64,000 nucleotides of DNA from Bacteroidota bacterium (GTDB lineage: Bacteria > Bacteroidota > Bacteroidia > B-17B0 > Aurantibacillaceae), in the NCBI GenBank assembly GCA_947450025.1, contig CANFTW010000010.1:1-64000 (forward strand). Direction: 5' to 3'. The translations under genes and the position numbers were made by a program. Below the pieces are notes generated by a model, which saw nothing but the letters and a program-made list of their open reading frames with translations, searched no databases and was not told the DNA's origin. Positions 46,801 to 54,767 of the stretch are shown here, piece after piece; the stretch's first letter is position 1; each line of letters begins with the position of its first letter.

Positions 46801-47548
46801 ATCCGTATTTATCAGTTAATTGAGAAGAGATTAACTCAACTCCACCAAAGAATTTACTTTGAGGACCACGAGTGGTTACTGAGATGATACCAGAAGTTGC
46901 ATCACCATACTGAGCAGGAACACCACCTGTAATCACGTTTAATTGTTCAACACCTTGCTGAGGAACTCCTAAACCACCAATCACTTTTACACCATCTACG
47001 AAATAAATTGTTGAGTTAGAACGACCACCACGAACGTTTAAGGCACTACCTTCATCAGCTTGATATACACCAGCTGTAGTAGCTGCAACTGAATTAATGT
47101 TTTTTGTTGCCATGTTTTGGTATTCTTCACGAGTTACCGTACCACCTGATTTCATATCCCCATCAATTAAAGGCTCTTGGAAATCAACTACCACCACCTC
47201 ATCTAATCGAACACCTTCACCATTTGATAACTCAATGGTAACATAAGCTGTTTTAGATTCACCCACAACAATTCCTTTAACTTCTTGAGCTTGGTAACCT
47301 ACATAAACCCCTTTCACGTCATACTTACCTGGCGCTAAAGGCTTAATCATGGCATAACCATCCATATCAGTGGTCGCTACTCCTACTTGCACGCCGCCTT
47401 GATAAGCTACGACATTGGCAAAGGGAATAGTTTCTCCATTTGTTTTATCTTTTAATAAAACTTTAATGGCACCACCGCCATTTTGTGCGATAACAGAGGC
47501 ACTAGCCAATAAAAGTGTTACGATTGAAAAGTAAATTTTTCTTAACAT
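43868..47548 (-). CDS. TonB-dependent outer-membrane receptor with carboxypeptidase-like N-terminal domain
   Basis: 1226 residues. Signal peptide 1-21, CarboxypepD_reg-like domain (~27-110: VLLKDKTNGETIPFANVVAY, GYAMIKPLAPGKYDVKGVYVGYQ), TonB-box/plug region (~130-235, LNVRGGRSNSTIYFVDG, GVPAQYGDATSGIISVTT), then a ~22-strand barrel ending in the outer-membrane C-terminal phenylalanine (VLLDF). No SusD partner follows. Instead it leads an operon with the 1441-residue surface protein and a PorV-like protein. The ligand is unknown. Confidence 0.92.
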   Translation of the reverse strand: MLRKIYFSIVTLLLASASVIAQNGGGAIKVLLKDKTNGETIPFANVVAYQGGVQVGVATTDMDGYAMIKPLAPGKYDVKGVYVGYQAQEVKGIVVGESKTAYVTIELSNGEGVRLDEVVVVDFQEPLIDGDMKSGGTVTREEYQNMATKNINSVAATTAGVYQADEGSALNVRGGRSNSTIYFVDGVKVIGGLGVPQQGVEQLNVITGGVPAQYGDATSGIISVTTRGPQSKFFGGVELISSQLTDKYGYNSLGFSVGGPILQKRDSTGQKKPIIGFFLSGQGTYEKDPAPSYVSMWKLNDDKLTQLEKTPLRLVSVGADDVFYRELDYVTKSDMSQTKVRQNVASRSIQLNGKLDFKLAPNTNLTLGGAFDYGNAHDFIYTYSLFNPQNNPQTINTTWRTYARINQKFGTNQTGSEKEKSQALISNAYFTFLASYEKSKSKTQDDTHKDKIFNYGYQGKYNWTVDTTSNYALRFDETNLKYYLDYQGPQRSAVSYERSELNPTTANYSSQVFDFFGTLPTIQAAQSNYAFVNGDRPQSINSLFASTGRQYNGYGITDNTQLRFASSFSADFKNHAIMVGVEYDQRNQSGYQVLPIELWTRMRNLTNTHLTSFDTANPILIPGQNGDLDKIYYRYIYNSVNQNQIDKSLREALGLSVDNQTIINSDAFSPDDLKLSMFSAQDLLQSGQNSLVDYYGYDYLGNKDKNSTNLDKFLNDKDANGNQTLHVGAYKPIYVAGYIQDKFDFKDIKFNVGVRVDRFDANQKVLKDQYLFHEAYTAGEKSDGRPDNIKDDYVVYVDNATSSNPTVVGYRNGTTWYNNEGKEVTDPKLLAVDGKLTPWLKDADFASKNAFSVNAFKDYKPQINVMPRIAFSFPISDVANFFAHYDVLTQRPSDGLMRFDPKDYYFIGSTSSSPFITNSNLKPEKTIDYEIGYNQVLNQKKNAALKITAFYRELRNQVTLVSLTNAYPKTYQTYANKDFGTVKGLSAEFDLRRSGGVSLTANYTLQFAEGSGSNANSGANLSGSDQPNLRITLPLDYDQRHTITINLDYRFGEGKDYKGPQFNRKKKDAVQTVQVLQNVGANLIFRIGSGTPYTRDVSATPVGGRSQINGSINGSYKPWQFRTDLRIDKNIELTWGKKDSENKKTANLNIYLQVLNLLNTRNILGVYNYTGNPDDDGYLSSSQGTLYVNNNPSTAASFTDQYKIYINNPGNYGRPRTIRIGVLLDF

Positions 47549-47723
47549 ATTGATAGTTTTTTAATTACGTTCGATTTGTACGAGCGGATAAATATATAAA
47601 TGATAGGTTACTAGTGCAAATTTTTCTAGCCGTTTTTTGTAATATTCTGATTATGTGGGTGTTATTTTCCAAATTTTTTATGTTAAAGGCTATTAAAACT
47701 TAACAAGAATTAACACAATATTA

Positions 47724-47731
47724 CAAATATA
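47724..47731 (-). promoter_or_regulatory. Candidate -7 box of receptor operon
   Basis: TATATTTG on the minus strand; the only full consensus match in this gap. Implied untranslated leader of about 170 nt. Confidence 0.35.
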
Positions 47732-47816
47732 AAAAATCACTAAAATCACTGCTCTGTTAAATGGGGCGGGTAAATTGATAAGTGGTCGGTTTTTGGCAAT
47801 AACTGGTTAAAAACAA

Positions 47817-47850
47817 AAAACCGACCATATTTTTTAAAATGGTCGGTTTT
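47817..47850 (-). terminator. Terminator of small basic-protein gene
   Basis: AAAACCGACCAT paired with ATGGTCGGTTTT, with a T-run on the minus strand. A third copy of the arm, GGTCGGTTTTT, lies at 47784-47794 and could pair alternatively with the middle arm. Confidence 0.85.
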
Positions 47851-47866
47851 ACAATGGTTCATTCTT

Positions 47867-48232
47867 CTATTGTTGGACGTTGGACGTTTTTTCTTTAGGC
47901 TGTTTAGAGGCTTTGCCTCTTTTCTTTTGAAATAAGCGTTGAAAAAATGGCTCACGTTGGTGTGTATTATTTCTAATCGCTTTTCCTTTACTTCGCTTCA
48001 TGCGTTTACGAACTTCTTTGGTTTGAATACGTTTATGATGATCACGAATTTTTTTCTCCTCTGCTCGTTTGTTTCTGCGCTCCTCTTTCCATTTTCGTTT
48101 GTCTTCTTTGTATTGCTTGCGTTTACTTTTTATGGATTGATCTTTTTTAGGAGGCCCTCCGCCTTCTTGCGCTATACATGCATTTTGAAAGAAATTAAAT
48201 GCGATGCATAAAAAAAATATTCTTAAAAACAT
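47867..48232 (-). CDS. Small exported Lys/Arg-rich protein
   Basis: 121 residues. N-terminal signal peptide (hydrophobic 3-20, ending CIAQ; the Cys19 could be a lipobox but lacks ideal context). Then about 95 residues of extreme positive charge (repeated KRK, KRKW, RRNKR, KKR) with little hydrophobic content, likely disordered or a nucleic-acid/LPS-binding tail. Similar short basic exported proteins are common in Bacteroidota and uncharacterised. Confidence 0.65.
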   Translation of the reverse strand: MFLRIFFLCIAFNFFQNACIAQEGGGPPKKDQSIKSKRKQYKEDKRKWKEERRNKRAEEKKIRDHHKRIQTKEVRKRMKRSKGKAIRNNTHQREPFFQRLFQKKRGKASKQPKEKTSNVQQ

Positions 48233-48271
48233 ATTGTATTATTTTATAAATTTAATATAACGTTCTACAAC

Positions 48272-48733
48272 TTACTCTTTGCCTTTATATCGAATCACTT
48301 CAACACCAAATTTTCTTAAAAAATCAACCCCTTCATCCGATGGAATTTTTTTGTATTCGGCATAACTATTTTTATAATATACTCGTTTAATGCCCATCGT
48401 ATAAATGACACGCGCACAAGCAATGCATGGCGATAAGGTGACATATAAGGTAGAACCATCAATCGTTGTATTGTTTTTAACGGCATACAAAATCGCATTT
48501 TGCTCAGCATGCAGCGCTAATGAACAACTTCCTTTACTGTCGCGTGCACAACCATCTTCTGGCCACTCCTGATCACAGTTATGAGTGCCTGCTGGCGGCC
48601 CATTGTATCCTAAAGATACAATACGGGTGTCTTTTGTTAAAACTGCTCCTACTTGAGCTTTCACACAATGTGAGCGTAAAGCCAGCTTTTCAGCTAACTC
48701 CATATATATTTCTTCGTAACTTGGTTTGCTCAT
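48272..48733 (-). CDS. dCMP deaminase (ComEB-like)
   Basis: 153 residues from the ATG at 48733; a longer frame to 48778 runs into the typA terminator and is rejected. Zinc site HAE (75-77) and PCIAC (102-106), plus family-specific YNGPPAG, CAR and CSLALHAEQNA segments. Converts dCMP to dUMP for thymidylate synthesis. Monocistronic or following the typA terminator. Confidence 0.93.
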   Translation of the reverse strand: MSKPSYEEIYMELAEKLALRSHCVKAQVGAVLTKDTRIVSLGYNGPPAGTHNCDQEWPEDGCARDSKGSCSLALHAEQNAILYAVKNNTTIDGSTLYVTLSPCIACARVIYTMGIKRVYYKNSYAEYKKIPSDEGVDFLRKFGVEVIRYKGKE

Positions 48734-48756
48734 AATGCGAAAGTAATTATATAATG

Positions 48757-48798
48757 CAAAAAGGCAAAGAAAACACAATGGTTTTACTTTGCCTTTTA
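48757..48798 (-). terminator. Terminator after typA
   Basis: AAAAAGGCAAAG and CTTTGCCTTTT form a stem with a 16-nt loop and T-run on the minus strand, 19 bp beyond the typA stop. Confidence 0.8.
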
Positions 48799-48816
48799 AC
48801 TATTTGTAAGATTATA

Positions 48817-50628
48817 CTATTTAGAAACTAATGTTTTACCCATACGTTTACGTTCGTTTTCATCTAAATAGATTTTACGTAAACGGATAAATGTAGGAGT
48901 AATCTCAACGTATTCATCACCTTGGATATATTCCATAGCTTCTTCTAAACTGAAGTTGATTTTTGGGACAATACGCATTTTTTCATCTGTACCAGATGCA
49001 CGCATGTTCGTTAATTGCTTCTCAGTACAGATGTTTACCACTAAATCATCAGGACGGATATGCTCACCAATTACCATACCTGGATAAATTTCATCACCTG
49101 CTTCAACGAAGAATTTACCACGATCTTGTAATTTATCAATTGAGTAAGCAACAGCAGTTCCTTTATCTTTAGAGATTAATACTCCTGCAATACGGCTTGG
49201 GATTGGGCCTTTCCAAGGTTCGTAATCTTTGAAACGGTGAGCCATAATTGCCTCACCAGCTGTAGCAGTTAATACGTTGTTACGTAAACCAATAATACCA
49301 CGAGAAGGGATTTCGAACTCAATATGAGTTAAATCTCCTTTTGCTTCCATGATTAATAAATTTCCTTTACGTTGTGTTACTAAATCAATTACTTTAGATG
49401 CTGATTCTTGAGGAACATCCACTGTTAATACCTCAATTGGCTCGCATTTTTGACCATCAATTTCTTTCACAATAACTTGTGGCTGACCTAATTGTAACTC
49501 ATACCCCTCACGACGCATCGTTTCAATTAAAACAGATAAGTGAAGAATACCACGACCAAACACTAAATAAGAATCAGGTGAAGATGTTTCCTCCACACGC
49601 ATTGCTAAGTTTTTCTCTAACTCTTTATATAAACGATCACGTAAGTGACGAGAAGTTACGAATTTACCATCCTTACCAAAGAAAGGAGAGTTGTTAATAG
49701 TAAACAACATACTCATTGTTGGCTCATCAATTTTCATCGTTGGCATTGCCTCTGGAGCTTCAAAATCAGCAACGGTATCACCAATTTCAAAACCTTCAAT
49801 TCCTGTAAAGGCACAAATATCACCTGTTTGAACTTCAGATACTTTTACTTTACCTAAACCTTCAAAAATGAATAATTCTTTAATACGAGATTTTTGAATA
49901 CTACCATCACGTTTTACAACCGATACTGGCATGTTTTCTTTAATGATTCCACGGAAAACACGACCTACTGCAATACGACCGATGAAAGAAGAATAATCTA
50001 AAGAAGTAATTTGAATTTGTAAGGTTCCTACGCGCTCAGGAGCTGTTGGAATATTTTCTAAAATCGTGTCTAATAAATAAGTAACATCAGTTGTAGCCGT
50101 TTTATAGTCTGGTCCCATCCAGCCATTTTTACTTGATCCAAATACTGTTGGGAAATTTAATTGATCTTCAGTAGCATCTAAGTTAAAGAATAAATCAAAT
50201 ACGTTATCATGAACTTCTTCAGGACGACAGTTTGGTTTATCTACTTTATTAACCACCACAATGGCTTTTTTACCAGCAGCAATTGCTTTTTGAGTCACAA
50301 AACGTGTTTGAGGCATAGGCCCTTCAAAAGCATCTACTAATAAAATTACACCATCCGCCATGTTTAATGTACGCTCAACTTCTCCACCAAAGTCAGCATG
50401 TCCTGGTGTGTCAATGATATTAATTTTTGTTCCTTTATATGTTACCGAAACGTTTTTAGCTAAGATTGTAATACCACGCTCACGCTCTAAGTCATTGTTA
50501 TCAAGGATTAACTCACCTGACGCTTGGTTTTCTCTAAATAAATTACATTGGTGTAAAATTTTATCTACTAATGTTGTTTTCCCGTGATCGACATGGGCAA
50601 TGATGGCAATGTTTCTAATTTCTGACAT
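48817..50628 (-). CDS. typA: Ribosome-associated GTPase TypA/BipA
   Basis: 603 residues from the ATG at 50628; an extended frame to 50679 overlaps the promoter and is rejected. Translational GTPase with G1 AHVDHGKTT (11-19), G3 DTPGHADFGGEVER, G4 NKVDK, the elongation-factor G-like domains and the BipA-specific C-terminal domain (from ~485). Assists 50S assembly and stress adaptation. Followed by its own terminator. Confidence 0.96.
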   Translation of the reverse strand: MSEIRNIAIIAHVDHGKTTLVDKILHQCNLFRENQASGELILDNNDLERERGITILAKNVSVTYKGTKINIIDTPGHADFGGEVERTLNMADGVILLVDAFEGPMPQTRFVTQKAIAAGKKAIVVVNKVDKPNCRPEEVHDNVFDLFFNLDATEDQLNFPTVFGSSKNGWMGPDYKTATTDVTYLLDTILENIPTAPERVGTLQIQITSLDYSSFIGRIAVGRVFRGIIKENMPVSVVKRDGSIQKSRIKELFIFEGLGKVKVSEVQTGDICAFTGIEGFEIGDTVADFEAPEAMPTMKIDEPTMSMLFTINNSPFFGKDGKFVTSRHLRDRLYKELEKNLAMRVEETSSPDSYLVFGRGILHLSVLIETMRREGYELQLGQPQVIVKEIDGQKCEPIEVLTVDVPQESASKVIDLVTQRKGNLLIMEAKGDLTHIEFEIPSRGIIGLRNNVLTATAGEAIMAHRFKDYEPWKGPIPSRIAGVLISKDKGTAVAYSIDKLQDRGKFFVEAGDEIYPGMVIGEHIRPDDLVVNICTEKQLTNMRASGTDEKMRIVPKINFSLEEAMEYIQGDEYVEITPTFIRLRKIYLDENERKRMGKTLVSK

Positions 50629-50648
50629 GTTATATTTTAATAAGGGCG

Positions 50649-50679
50649 CAAAAGTAGTTCTTTTTATATGAGAAACCAA
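50649..50679 (-). promoter_or_regulatory. Promoter of typA
   Basis: TTG (50679-50677), 20-bp spacer, TACTTTTG (50656-50649) on the minus strand; consensus match in sequence and spacing. Start of transcription about 16 nt before the ATG at 50628. Confidence 0.72.
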
Positions 50680-50785
50680 TTTATCTTATTGAAAATCTAG
50701 CATTTGGCATTAAATAATCGTTAATTTAACGGTTTTAGAATGAATTTTAGTCGCTCCTCACAAGCAACTTTTCAATTTGTTATAC

Positions 50786-50793
50786 TAAATTTG
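50786..50793 (+). promoter_or_regulatory. -7 box of heptaheme cytochrome gene
   Basis: TAAATTTG matches TAnnTTTG, 14 bp before the TTG start at 50808. No good -33 TTG. Confidence 0.4.
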
Positions 50794-50807
50794 AAACATT
50801 AATACTC

Positions 50808-52889
50808 TTGTCAAAATCGTTTAAATATCTCCTAGTTTGCCTAACAGTTTGTATTGGGGTGATTGTTTTTTCGTGCGAAACGCCTGAAACAAAATCATCA
50901 TCTTCAACTACTAAAACCGATACACTCTTATATTTAAATCATGCTGATTCAGCAACCTATGTAGGTATCAACACCTGTCGCCTCTGCCATCAAGATATTT
51001 ATAATACGTTTATTAAAACGGGTATGGGTAAATCGTTTGACCTTGCTTCAAAAGAAAAATCATCTGGTCTTTTTCAGCACGCGGTAATACAAGACAAGAT
51101 TGGCGATTATTATTATAAAGCCTTTTGGTTAAAAGATAGTTTACAAATACTAGAATGCCGATTAGAGGGAAAAGATACAATTTACAAAAGACAGGAAACC
51201 GTTAATTACATTATAGGTTCAGGCCAACATACCAATTCACATATCCAATCTGTGAACGGCTACTTAAACCAAATGCCGATGACTTTTTACACTCAAAAAA
51301 AGAAATGGGATTTACCACCAGGTTTTGAAGATGGGCACAACAGCCGATTTATGCGAAAGATTGGACTAGAGTGTATGAGTTGCCACAACAACTATCCAGA
51401 GTTTGTATTAGGTTCAGAAAATAAATTCACATCGGTTCCTGAGGGCATTAACTGCGAACGTTGTCACGGCCCTGGAAGCATTCATGTGGCGGAGCGACGC
51501 ACTGGAAAAAGAATTGACACCTCAAAATACATTGATTACAGTATTGTGAACCCAGCAAAATTAAGCATTAACGCTCAATTTGATATTTGTCAGCGTTGCC
51601 ACTTGCAAGGCAATACGATTTTAAAAGAAGGAAAATCATTTTATGATTTTAAACCTGGCATGAAATTAAGTGATTACATGACCGTGTTTTTACCTAAATA
51701 CAAACATGCCGATGATGAGTTTATTATGGCCTCGCATGCGGATCGATTAAAACAAAGTCAATGCTTTATAAAGTCATTGGAAAAGGTGGCTTCGAGAACC
51801 TCAGCTACCGATAACTTAAAACCATACAAAGACGCCATGACTTGTGTAACCTGCCATAACCCTCATGTGAGCGTGCGAGAAACAAACCCTAATGTATTTA
51901 ACGATGCATGTAATAATTGTCATTTTGAAGGGACAAAAAAGATAAAAGAGACAAAAGACAAATTATCCTTTGGGTCGGCGATAATTTGTAATAAAAAAGG
52001 AATCACAAAAGCATCCAATTGTGTGAGTTGCCATATGCCAAAATCTGGTTCTATTGATATTCCTCATGTAACGGTTCACGACCATTTCATTCGGAAACCC
52101 ATCAGTCAAAAAGATAAAAAAGCCCTAAAAGAATTTATTGGATTATATGCCATTAACGAAAAAAATCCAAGCTCGCAAACCAAAGCAAGAGCCTATTTAA
52201 ACCAATATGAAAAGTTTGAAAACAAGCCTGCTTATTTGGATAGTGCGGCATTTTATTTAAAACACCAAACGGTGGCTGACCTAAGGGCAAATATGGAATC
52301 GTTAGTACAGTTATATTTTATACAACACAACTTTTCTAAAATTTGTGACTTAGCAACTACCTTAACGGATGCTAAGATTTTAAACACGCTCTTAGTAAAA
52401 AAAACATATGCCAATGATCATGCGTGGACGAGTTATCGCTTTGGTGAAGCCTTTTACCATCAAGGAGATTTGCAACGTGCGATAAACTATTATAAAAAAG
52501 CAGTGGATTTAGCGCCATATGTGCTTGATTTTAAAAATAAATACGGTACCACTTTAGCCTCCAAAGGACTTCTAGCAGAAGCCGAAAAAACATTTAAGGA
52601 TATTTTGGTGGAGCATCCCAAACATGTTTCGGCTATCACCAACTTAGGATACGTAAAATTATCACAAGGAAAAGCCAATGAAGCCAAACAGCTTTATGCC
52701 AAAGCCCTTTCCCTTGACCCTGATTATGAAGCTGCCCTCCTGAATATGGCGGGTTTATATGCCTACCAAAAAAATTATAAAAAGGCGGAATCGTATCTCA
52801 ACAAACTCCTCAAGCGCAACCCAACGAACCAACAAGCAAAACAGGCCCTATCTCAAATTAAAGCACGATTGTACCATGGCAATAATTAA
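50808..52889 (+). CDS. Seven-heme cytochrome c lipoprotein with C-terminal TPRs
   Basis: 693 residues. TTG start; lipoprotein signal with lipobox VFSC (Cys23). Seven CxxCH heme sites lie at about 57, 189, 216, 261, 346, 368 and 405. TPR repeats occupy ~540-690 (AINYYKKAVDLAP, AKQLYAKALSLDP). It resembles periplasmic multiheme proteins of the cytochrome c-554/NrfA-like superfamily with fused TPRs; electron donor and acceptor are unknown. The end overlaps aroB by 14 bp, although the two functions are unrelated. Confidence 0.85.
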   Translation: MSKSFKYLLVCLTVCIGVIVFSCETPETKSSSSTTKTDTLLYLNHADSATYVGINTCRLCHQDIYNTFIKTGMGKSFDLASKEKSSGLFQHAVIQDKIGDYYYKAFWLKDSLQILECRLEGKDTIYKRQETVNYIIGSGQHTNSHIQSVNGYLNQMPMTFYTQKKKWDLPPGFEDGHNSRFMRKIGLECMSCHNNYPEFVLGSENKFTSVPEGINCERCHGPGSIHVAERRTGKRIDTSKYIDYSIVNPAKLSINAQFDICQRCHLQGNTILKEGKSFYDFKPGMKLSDYMTVFLPKYKHADDEFIMASHADRLKQSQCFIKSLEKVASRTSATDNLKPYKDAMTCVTCHNPHVSVRETNPNVFNDACNNCHFEGTKKIKETKDKLSFGSAIICNKKGITKASNCVSCHMPKSGSIDIPHVTVHDHFIRKPISQKDKKALKEFIGLYAINEKNPSSQTKARAYLNQYEKFENKPAYLDSAAFYLKHQTVADLRANMESLVQLYFIQHNFSKICDLATTLTDAKILNTLLVKKTYANDHAWTSYRFGEAFYHQGDLQRAINYYKKAVDLAPYVLDFKNKYGTTLASKGLLAEAEKTFKDILVEHPKHVSAITNLGYVKLSQGKANEAKQLYAKALSLDPDYEAALLNMAGLYAYQKNYKKAESYLNKLLKRNPTNQQAKQALSQIKARLYHGNN

Positions 52890-53928
52890 ATCTAATTCAT
52901 CCTCCATTTATATTGGCGAGAAAAGTTTTCAAGCACTTCAACGCTTTTTAACGAAGCACCAATACAGTCAATATTACATTATTTGTGATGAGCATACATT
53001 TGACCATTGTTTGCCAAGTTTACTTTTTCATGTTCCAGAATTAAATGAAGCCGAAATCATTGAATTAGAAAGCGGTGAGGATAAAAAAAATCTTGAAACT
53101 TGCCTACAAGTTTGGGGAGCTTTAACGGATACAGGAGCCGATAAAAAAAGTTTAATCATCAACCTTGGCGGCGGCGTAATCACTGATTTAGGGGGCTTTG
53201 TGGCCTCAACCTTTAAACGAGGGCTTGATTTTATTAACATTCCTACCACCCTATTAAGCATGGTAGACGCCAGTGTGGGAGGCAAAACGGGTGTTGATTT
53301 TGAAGGTATTAAAAATCATATTGGAACCACTTGCGAACCTAAAGCGGTGTTTATTAATCCTGAATTTTTAGAGAGTCTATCGGAACGCCAAATTAAAAAT
53401 GGTTATGCCGAAATTATAAAAATTGCGCTCATCGCAGACAGTGCCTTTTGGAAAACCATTAAGAAATTGCATACTCGCCAACAGATGAGTTCGGAGGAAC
53501 TCATCGTTCAAGCCATTCATTTAAAAAATGGCATAGTCAAAAAAGACCTCTACGAAAACAATCTTCGTAAATCCTTAAATTTTGGTCATAACATTGGGCA
53601 TGCTTTAGAAAGCGCATGCTTGCAAGTCAATAAAGACTTATTGCATGGAGAAGCTGTTGCTTTTGGAATGATGATGGAAACACGATTAGCCTATCAAAAA
53701 AAGCGATTAACTAAAAAAGAATGCGAAAGCATTTGCACTTACATTGCCTCCAAGTATCCTCCAGTTAAATTAACCAAGGAGATGAAAGCCCTATTGCTAA
53801 GCTTTTTGAAACACGATAAAAAAAATGAGGGGCATACCTTATGTTTTGCCTTACCAAAAGGGATTGGTACTTACGAGTTATGTTGCGACCTTAGCCTTGA
53901 TGAAGTGGCTAATTTTATTAATGCCTAA
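52876..53928 (+). CDS. aroB: 3-dehydroquinate synthase
   Basis: 350 residues from the ATG at 52876; the open frame extends upstream to 52759 but only as a shadow of the cytochrome gene. It has the NAD-binding SGEDKKNLE and NLGGGVITDLGGFVAST segments, NIPTTLLSMVDASVGGKTGVD, and zinc ligands in the NGYAEIIKIA and FGHNIGHALE regions. Converts DAHP to 3-dehydroquinate, the second shikimate step. It follows the cytochrome with a 14-bp overlap and has a probable terminator at 53950. Confidence 0.95.
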   Translation: MAIIKSNSSSIYIGEKSFQALQRFLTKHQYSQYYIICDEHTFDHCLPSLLFHVPELNEAEIIELESGEDKKNLETCLQVWGALTDTGADKKSLIINLGGGVITDLGGFVASTFKRGLDFINIPTTLLSMVDASVGGKTGVDFEGIKNHIGTTCEPKAVFINPEFLESLSERQIKNGYAEIIKIALIADSAFWKTIKKLHTRQQMSSEELIVQAIHLKNGIVKKDLYENNLRKSLNFGHNIGHALESACLQVNKDLLHGEAVAFGMMMETRLAYQKKRLTKKECESICTYIASKYPPVKLTKEMKALLLSFLKHDKKNEGHTLCFALPKGIGTYELCCDLSLDEVANFINA

Positions 53929-54265
53929 AGCATCAACGATTTAGATTTTAAGAGAACAGATTCCCTGTTTATTATCTCTTTTTTTGACAAATACGGAAAA
54001 AAAATCCTTATTTTGTGGTTCGTATTATTTATAAAATTGAGGTTTATGGGGGATTGACCATCAAAGTTTAGTTGCTCCAAAAACAAACATTAAATCATTA
54101 TTAACCCATTTAGTTGCACCTCCCACTATTAAAGGCTTGTGACTGAGGTGGCGAAGCTGCGAAAAATAAGGTGTACAGCAAAATAAAACAAAGAAAGTTT
54201 AAATCAGTAAAACAAAAATACAGATAGATACTGACCTTAATTTCCAACATCATAAAAGAATTTGT
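53929..54265. other. 337-bp gap before the polysaccharide locus
   Basis: No coding frame. It holds the candidate aroB terminator and a direct repeat TTTAGTTGC at 54067 and 54109 (42 bp apart). No TAnnTTTG box was found close to the next gene, so its promoter is not located. A boundary or control region for the surface-glycan locus is a reasonable guess. Confidence 0.5.
53950..53985 (+). terminator. Candidate terminator after aroB
   Basis: Outer stem AAGAGA/TCTCTT and inner stem AACAG/CTGTT separated by a small bulge, followed by seven Ts. Imperfect but well placed 22 bp beyond the stop. Confidence 0.45.
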
Positions 54266-54637
54266 ATGGCAAACATTATCGACTTAAAAACATTTACAGA
54301 CAAAAGAGGGAACCTCACTGTTATTGATAAAATTGTCCCTTTTACGATTAAACGTATTTTTTACATCTATGGTGTGGATGATTCGAAAAGAGGAGGACAC
54401 AGGCATCACCAAACGGTGCAATTAGCTACTTGTATTCAAGGCTCTTGTAAAATATTTTCAACCAACGGACAAACCGAAATGGTTTATGAATTAAATCATC
54501 CTAACCAAGCCTTATTAATAGAACCAAAAGATTGGCACACCATGTACGACTTTACACCAAATTGTATATTAATGGTTTTAGCCTCTGAAGAATTTAATGA
54601 AACGGATTACATCTTTGAACCTTATACAAAAGGATAG
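54266..54637 (+). CDS. FdtA/WxcM-like sugar 3,4-ketoisomerase (cupin)
   Basis: 123 residues, single cupin domain. Family signatures: DKRGNLTVID (~12-21), FYIYGVDDSKRGGHRHH with catalytic-type His45, His47 and His48, and WHTMYDF (~90-96). FdtA-type enzymes convert dTDP-4-keto-6-deoxyglucose to the 3-keto isomer for 3-aminosugars such as Fuc3NAc or Qui3NAc. The expected aminotransferase and acetyltransferase are not in the visible locus. First gene of the polysaccharide region. Confidence 0.85.
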   Translation: MANIIDLKTFTDKRGNLTVIDKIVPFTIKRIFYIYGVDDSKRGGHRHHQTVQLATCIQGSCKIFSTNGQTEMVYELNHPNQALLIEPKDWHTMYDFTPNCILMVLASEEFNETDYIFEPYTKG

Positions 54638-54767
54638 ATGAAACTATAAGACAAGCGTTTGAATATTAATGGGTATTTGAATGAAGATACTAAGAATTGA
54701 GAAATATTTTCAAATCAACAATTTATTAAGTCAGTATTGCCATATAACCTGACTCTAATTACTTGAA

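Larger units (their letters stand above)
47549..47866. other. 318-bp intergenic region upstream of the receptor operon
   Basis: Contains the presumed receptor promoter (minus-strand TATATTTG at 47731-47724, about 175 nt before the ATG, with no good -33 TTG) and the terminator of the small basic-protein gene at 47817-47850. The long leader might hold regulation, but no riboswitch or other conserved fold was recognised. Confidence 0.5.

Noticed and set aside
47746-47955. Minus-strand 69-codon frame downstream of the basic-protein gene
   Set aside because: It overlaps the 3' end of the basic-protein gene in another frame and spans the terminator.
48734-48778. N-terminal extension of dCMP deaminase
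   Set aside because: The extension overlaps the typA terminator stem, and homologues start at the MSKPSYEE methionine.
52759-52875. 39-residue N-terminal extension of AroB
   Set aside because: The sequence is a basic, non-conserved shadow of the cytochrome TPR region; AroB begins normally at 52876.
53929-54265. Riboswitch or small RNA before the polysaccharide locus
   Set aside because: Only a candidate terminator and one 9-bp direct repeat are visible; no recognised aptamer fold or promoter.
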